From assembly GCF_032118995.1 (NCBI RefSeq), contig NC_092650.1:18223501-18287500 (forward strand): a stretch of DNA of 64,000 bases, written 5' to 3'. This DNA comes from Asterias amurensis. Lineage: Eukaryota > Echinodermata > Asteroidea > Forcipulatida > Asteriidae. The translations under genes and the position numbers were made by a program. Of this stretch, positions 59,885 to 64,000 are shown one piece after another (positions within the stretch are counted from its first letter, which is position 1; each line of letters starts with the position of its first letter). Under the pieces are notes generated by a model. The model was not told where the DNA came from and searched no databases. It saw nothing but the letters and a program-made list of their open reading frames with translations.

Positions 59885-61825
59885 CCAGTAGGCCGAATAC
59901 TGTTTACATGTTGTTTAGTTTGCATCGGGGACTCCAGTAAATGAAAATTGTTGGGGTTTTTATCGATAAACAGAGGTAAGGTTATCTGGTCGCCTCAAAT
60001 AATAATAGGTACTCGATAAATGCTCGGATTCCATTTTAACTAATACCGAGTGGGGAATATTTGAAAAGTTTTGTACAAAATGTTCGAAAATGTTGGTTGT
60101 CCATCAAACAAAGACCCCCTTCTAAATTCCCCCTTCCATCCAAGGCAAAAAGTCCGGAATACGCTGCCACTGTGAGTGAGCAAAAAATAGTGCATAAGTG
60201 ATAAAGCACGTGATGAAGAAACCAATTTAAAGGGGCGCGGAGGAGAGTCCCGGAGGAGCCACACGGACATGGGTAGAACTACATCCATGCACGGACCGAA
60301 GGGAAGGGAGCGTGACCCAGCGCCACTGAGTTACTCCCAAAGATCATAGAGCGCATGTTGGTTACTCCACCGTTCGTATCAAATATTTAGGCAGGCCCTT
60401 GTTGGGAAAAAAAGTAGGAACATTGTCGAGTTCAAGCGCTGATCTACCACAAGGTATGCCGGTATACCTTTTTTAAGTGTCAAAGGTCAAAGAAAAAATA
60501 ATAGCAAATCAGACTATTATAGGAATAATATCGTGTCTGATGAATATAACTACATCATCTGGGGTGGATTTCACAAAGAGTTAGGACTAGTCTTATTTCA
60601 AGTTAGGACCAGTTACTCGTCCTAACTTAGGACTATCCATGCAAATTGTATATCTCCCAGGACTAGTCATAAGTTAGGACTAGTCCTAACTCTTTGTGAA
60701 ATCGACCCCTGGAAATGAGGCAAGGGAGGGGCAATAATGGCGTTTAGTTCCGACGTCCCACCAATATCAACCATGATGTCACACAAACACCAAATAACAT
60801 CATATTAATATTAGAAAACATCTCCTTTTCGTGGCGGCCGCACTGGTAGCAGACTACCAGGTTTAAAACTGTTTCCTTTAGAAGCAGGGTTGATATTCTA
60901 CCACATGGGATTATGGTTCAGTAGGTGACATTACTAATTACCCAGCAACAGAAGATGGACGGTTATCTCAGTGACATTTAACTAGCAAAAAGATTAGTTT
61001 ACAGCTCTACATGATAGAAAACAACAGTAGCATGTTTAAATTATCAGCAAACGATAGTGGTTATCTTTCCTCGCCTTCCACCGCTAGGATCACGGTTCAA
61101 GTTGCACCAAGTCGCACTAAATACGTGGATTGGTTTTTCAGTCCCGCCTGACTGCGTGGGTTTTCTCCTGGGATAATTCGCTGAGTTTTTGCTCTTACAT
61201 CTAAAACTGAAACATTAATCATTTTCTTTTCTCCATTTGGGTTATGGCTTGTACAGTGACTAAAAATGTGTGTTCCCCCCCCCCCTCCCGAGTCCTAGAC
61301 TTGGTTCCAAGTCTGCTACGCGTGGCTTTTCAGTCTACCCATAGACGGGGAGACATCAGTTCGCGCAAGAGCAGTGATCTCGCGAGAGCACTATCTCAGC
61401 GCGTGGGGCCGATTTAACGACTTGTCCACAAGTCTAGCCTACCCATAGAGTAGGGACAGACTCGCGATTGGCGAAAGCTAGTACAATATTGCCTGAAATA
61501 GCTCCTCTTTTGTTAGATTAGCCTCCGTCAAAAGACTTGAAATAAAGTCTAGAGAGTCCCTGGCTTCACACCCAAAAGAAATTAAATGAACCAGACTTGG
61601 AAAATTAATTTACACTTACATACACACCAACGGATTATTAACTTGTCATCTTTATTTCTTATTTACAATGCAGAAACAATGCAGTTGAGCGTTTACAATT
61701 AATTTCCAGTCGAGGTCAATTTTCATGCGATCCAATTCAACTTATTTCCACCACCCTTGTTTTTTTTAAACTTTCCAGTTGAGTTGGCCAAACATTTTAG
61801 ACCATTTTGTTATGCACAACTGCGC
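59885..61825. other. Intergenic, no gene seen
   Basis: Contains a family C element (60561-60711). 61290-61560 has GC-rich inverted pieces ('agtctgctacgcg', 'ctcgcgagagcac'). No supported exon. Confidence 0.4.
60561..60711. mobile_element. Family C element
   Basis: It runs from GGGGTGGATTTCACAAAGAG to CTCTTTGTGAAATCGACCCC, with clean terminal inversion, and closely matches 16384-16545. Confidence 0.8.
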
Positions 61826-62213
61826 TTAAAGGCAGTGGACACTACTGGTAATTACTCAAAATATTTACTAGCATAAAACCTTACTTGGTAACGAGTAATG
61901 GGGAGAGGTTGGTAGTATTCAACCTTGTGAGAAACAGCTCCCTCTGAGAAGCCATAGTTTTCCAGAAAGAAGTAATTTTCCACGAATTGGATTTCAAGAC
62001 CTCAAGTTTAGAACTTGAGGTCTCGAAATCAACCATCTAAACGCACAGAACTTCGTGTGACAAGGGTGTTTTTTTCTTTCATTATTATCTCGCAAGTTCG
62101 ATGACCGATTGAGCTCAAATTTTCACAGGTTTGTTATTTTATGCATATTGTTGAGATACACCAAGTGAGAAGACTGGTCTTTGACAATTACCAATAGTGT
62201 CCACTGCCTTTAA
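61826..62213 (-). mobile_element. Family A element, minus orientation
   Basis: It starts TTAAAGGCAGTGGACACTAC and ends AGTGTCCACTGCCTTTAAA, with an intact central hairpin AAGACCTCAAG / CTTGAGGTCTC. Confidence 0.85.
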
Positions 62214-63050
62214 AGGTAACTGCCTTTTGTGTTTGTATCTGTATTCACCAAGTGGTATCTTAATCATAACTACAGGCTGGGATAACAGAAGAGGGCGCTA
62301 TTGAATGGTCAGACAGTAGGAGGGTTGCATTGAACTCAAAAAGCTGATTTCTATCATTTGATCTCACAAAGTGCAGTACCAACAGTTAGTTACTAATAGT
62401 TAGTATTAAAAACAACCACTTTTATTCTGAAACAATAACTACACTCAAACACCTAGCGGAACAGTTTTGTTTTGTATCTTCATTTTGTCCTAGCTTGTTC
62501 AAGATAATTGGGGGCGTTAGTTTTCAAATCAAACCCAGACCCTTTTTTATTTATTTCAAGTACGGAATAAAACCAATTGTGTTTTTTTTGCAATGCCTCC
62601 AAGGATGATACAGTTTTGGTATTGACAAAAATAAACTTATTCATTTCAACCAACTAGTTTCCAAGAAATATAATTCAAAACTCAACTGTGAAATAAGTAA
62701 TTTAAATATGTTTGTATGTTCTGAAAAAGATATTAGACCATGGCCCACCTTTGTTGCATATTAAAGCAGCAAATGTTGCTTATAATTTTTGGCAGACAGT
62801 GCATATGACACGGTAATTCTGGTAAGCAACATTTTGTTTGTGCACTGCCACATTTCAAGTTTAAAGTTGCTCTATGTAACTGGACTATAATTTAGGCAAT
62901 AATAGGTAACAGCGTAAGCTTCATGCCAAGGGAACATTCAGACGATATTATCAATGAGCTATGGTGATGACCACCAATATTTACTAAAATAAACTGCATT
63001 CTTGAAACTATACAAATACTTCTTGAAGGTTATACATCAATCTTGGCTTG
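62214..63050 (-). other. Probable NDUFS6 3' UTR and downstream
   Basis: No other gene. On the minus strand AATAAA (plus-strand TTTATT at about 62547-62556) is a possible poly(A) signal about 500 bases past the stop. Confidence 0.35.
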
Positions 63051-63113
63051 TCAGTGTCCCGTGTAGACGTATCTTAAACCACAGTATCCACATGCATGGG
63101 GTCCGGGTATATC
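63051..63113 (-). CDS. NDUFS6: NDUFS6, last coding exon (partial gene)
   Basis: The minus-strand acceptor TATTTTTCAG is followed by 20 codons and TGA: DIPGPHACGYCGLRYVYTGH. This is the conserved C-terminus of the 13 kDa iron-sulphur-protein subunit 6 of mitochondrial complex I, an accessory matrix-arm subunit. The CGYCG pair supplies two of its zinc ligands; the other two (a Cys and a His in the GGGGALGHP region) would be on the preceding exon, which is beyond 64000. The phase is 0 at the acceptor. The exon is short but the match is distinctive. I saw no earlier exon between 63114 and 64000. Confidence 0.9.
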   Translation of the reverse strand, partial: DIPGPHACGYCGLRYVYTGH

Positions 63114-63610
63114 CTGAAAAATAGAAAAAAAAGAAATTACAATATAAATTATTTTGTTTTTAGTGTGTTGAATTTTCATCTAACTCACCTGGTGTTTCAT
63201 GAATTCTAGTGAAAGTGGAGTAAAGTTATAATTATTCATAAATACCTCAGACAGTTTCTCTATTCGTATTGGTGGAGAGCGCATCATGTGGGTGTGTATA
63301 AACCTTTGCTTATATGACCAGTTAAAAAGTGTTGAAACATGGGCGTGACACGCGACCTTGCACCTGTTCTTTTAAGACAGTTTCTTCATTCCTAATGGTC
63401 GAGAGCAACGGCTGAAACAGATGTGCCACATCACGCGATACGCGCGACACGCACAGCATTCCCTTATAAGGAGTTGTTTACCCGAGGGCGGGGGAGGGCT
63501 TTACCATTTCATAGCTGGAGGGGTGTTGTGTTGAAAGAAATCATTGAACAATTAAATTTTTGCATTTATTTTACTTTTTGACCAGAAAGTGTTGATGTTT
63601 TTTACCGAAA

Positions 63611-63793
63611 AGGTATTTATGAATGGGAATCAAAGTGTTTTGAATCGGTTTTCAACTAGTAGTTTAAACCCGCCGAGGCCTGGTTCTTGATAATTTACCT
63701 CGACTTCGTCTCGGTTAAATGATCAAGAACCAGGCCTCGTTGGGATTAAACCACTAGTTGAAAACCTCTTCACCACCATTGATTCCCTTATTG
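63611..63793. repeat. Palindromic element
   Basis: CCGAGGCCTGGTTCTTGAT is inverted as ATCAAGAACCAGGCCTCG. The outer 'ggttttcaactagtagttta' pairs with 'aaaccactagttgaaaacc'. It shares its terminal phrase with 54569-54711. Confidence 0.75.
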
Positions 63794-63834
63794 TAAACTT
63801 CTAAATTTGGGTTGAACAAAGAAAACCCAACTAA

Positions 63835-63905
63835 AGCAGGACTTGAACCTGCAATCTCTGAATTAAAGGGCTGACACTCTACAAACTGGGCATTCTAGCC
63901 CTATA
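63835..63905 (-). mobile_element. Decayed tRNA-like SINE head
   Basis: The minus strand reads GGGCTAGAATGCCCAGTTTG.. and ends GCAGGTTCAAGTCCTGC. Same family as 34113-34180. Confidence 0.45.
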
Positions 63906-64000
63906 ATGCTGGTTTCCATACTTTGTTTATATCTTTGTTAGTGATGCCAGCCAGCAGCTATTTACCCTGTAACATCCGTTATGGCCAGGGCCCAATTTCA

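Larger units (their letters stand above)
63114..64000 (-). other. Intron of NDUFS6 with repeats
   Basis: Holds the 'ataaatacctcagacagttt' repeat (about 63235-63290), the palindrome at 63611-63793, a decayed tRNA-like SINE head (63835-63905) and, at the very end, the first bases of a GGGCCCAATTTCA element. Confidence 0.5.

Overview
This is a eukaryotic, AT-rich, intron-containing window. It is most likely echinoderm nuclear DNA and probably from a sea star. The basis is the gene set (NDUFS6, a FoxH-type forkhead factor, a C2H2 zinc-finger factor, secreted PAN/apple proteins), GT-AG introns, and very many short fold-back repeats of a kind I associate with sea-star genomes. The species call is inference. 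No bacterial, viral or organelle genes are seen.

Layout. 1-13 kb is repeat-rich intergenic DNA with one possible minus-strand exon (1129-1241). 15-31 kb holds a tandem duplication of one three-exon secreted-protein gene. Copy 1 has exons 15595-15924, 20350-20395 and 20966-21516; copy 2 has exons 24915-25244, 28790-28835 and 30269-30819. Each encodes 308 residues: signal peptide, PAN/apple-like domain, short linker exon, and a cysteine-rich region made of two related ~70-residue modules that I cannot assign to a known family. A broken LINE reverse transcriptase (minus strand) lies between the copies. 35.9-38.3 kb holds a complete two-exon forkhead gene on the minus strand (381 residues, best fit FoxH). 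42.1-46.5 kb holds a plus-strand zinc-finger gene (757 residues: N-terminal C2HC finger, AT-hook, acidic stretch, 12 C2H2 fingers). 51.5-53.8 kb holds five internal exons of a minus-strand beta-trefoil protein whose first and last exons I could not place. 63.05-63.11 kb is the last coding exon of NDUFS6 on the minus strand; the rest of that gene lies beyond the window.

The rest is mostly non-autonomous mobile DNA: several families of 150-400 bp elements with terminal inverted repeats, tRNA-derived SINEs, larger fold-backs, poly-G tracts and a long TTTG/TTGC microsatellite. No transposase gene was found.

The genes do not form an operon or shared pathway. The two linked paralogues are the only functional grouping. 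The most unusual items are the paralogue pair with its duplicated cysteine module, the FoxH-like gene, and the beta-trefoil gene.
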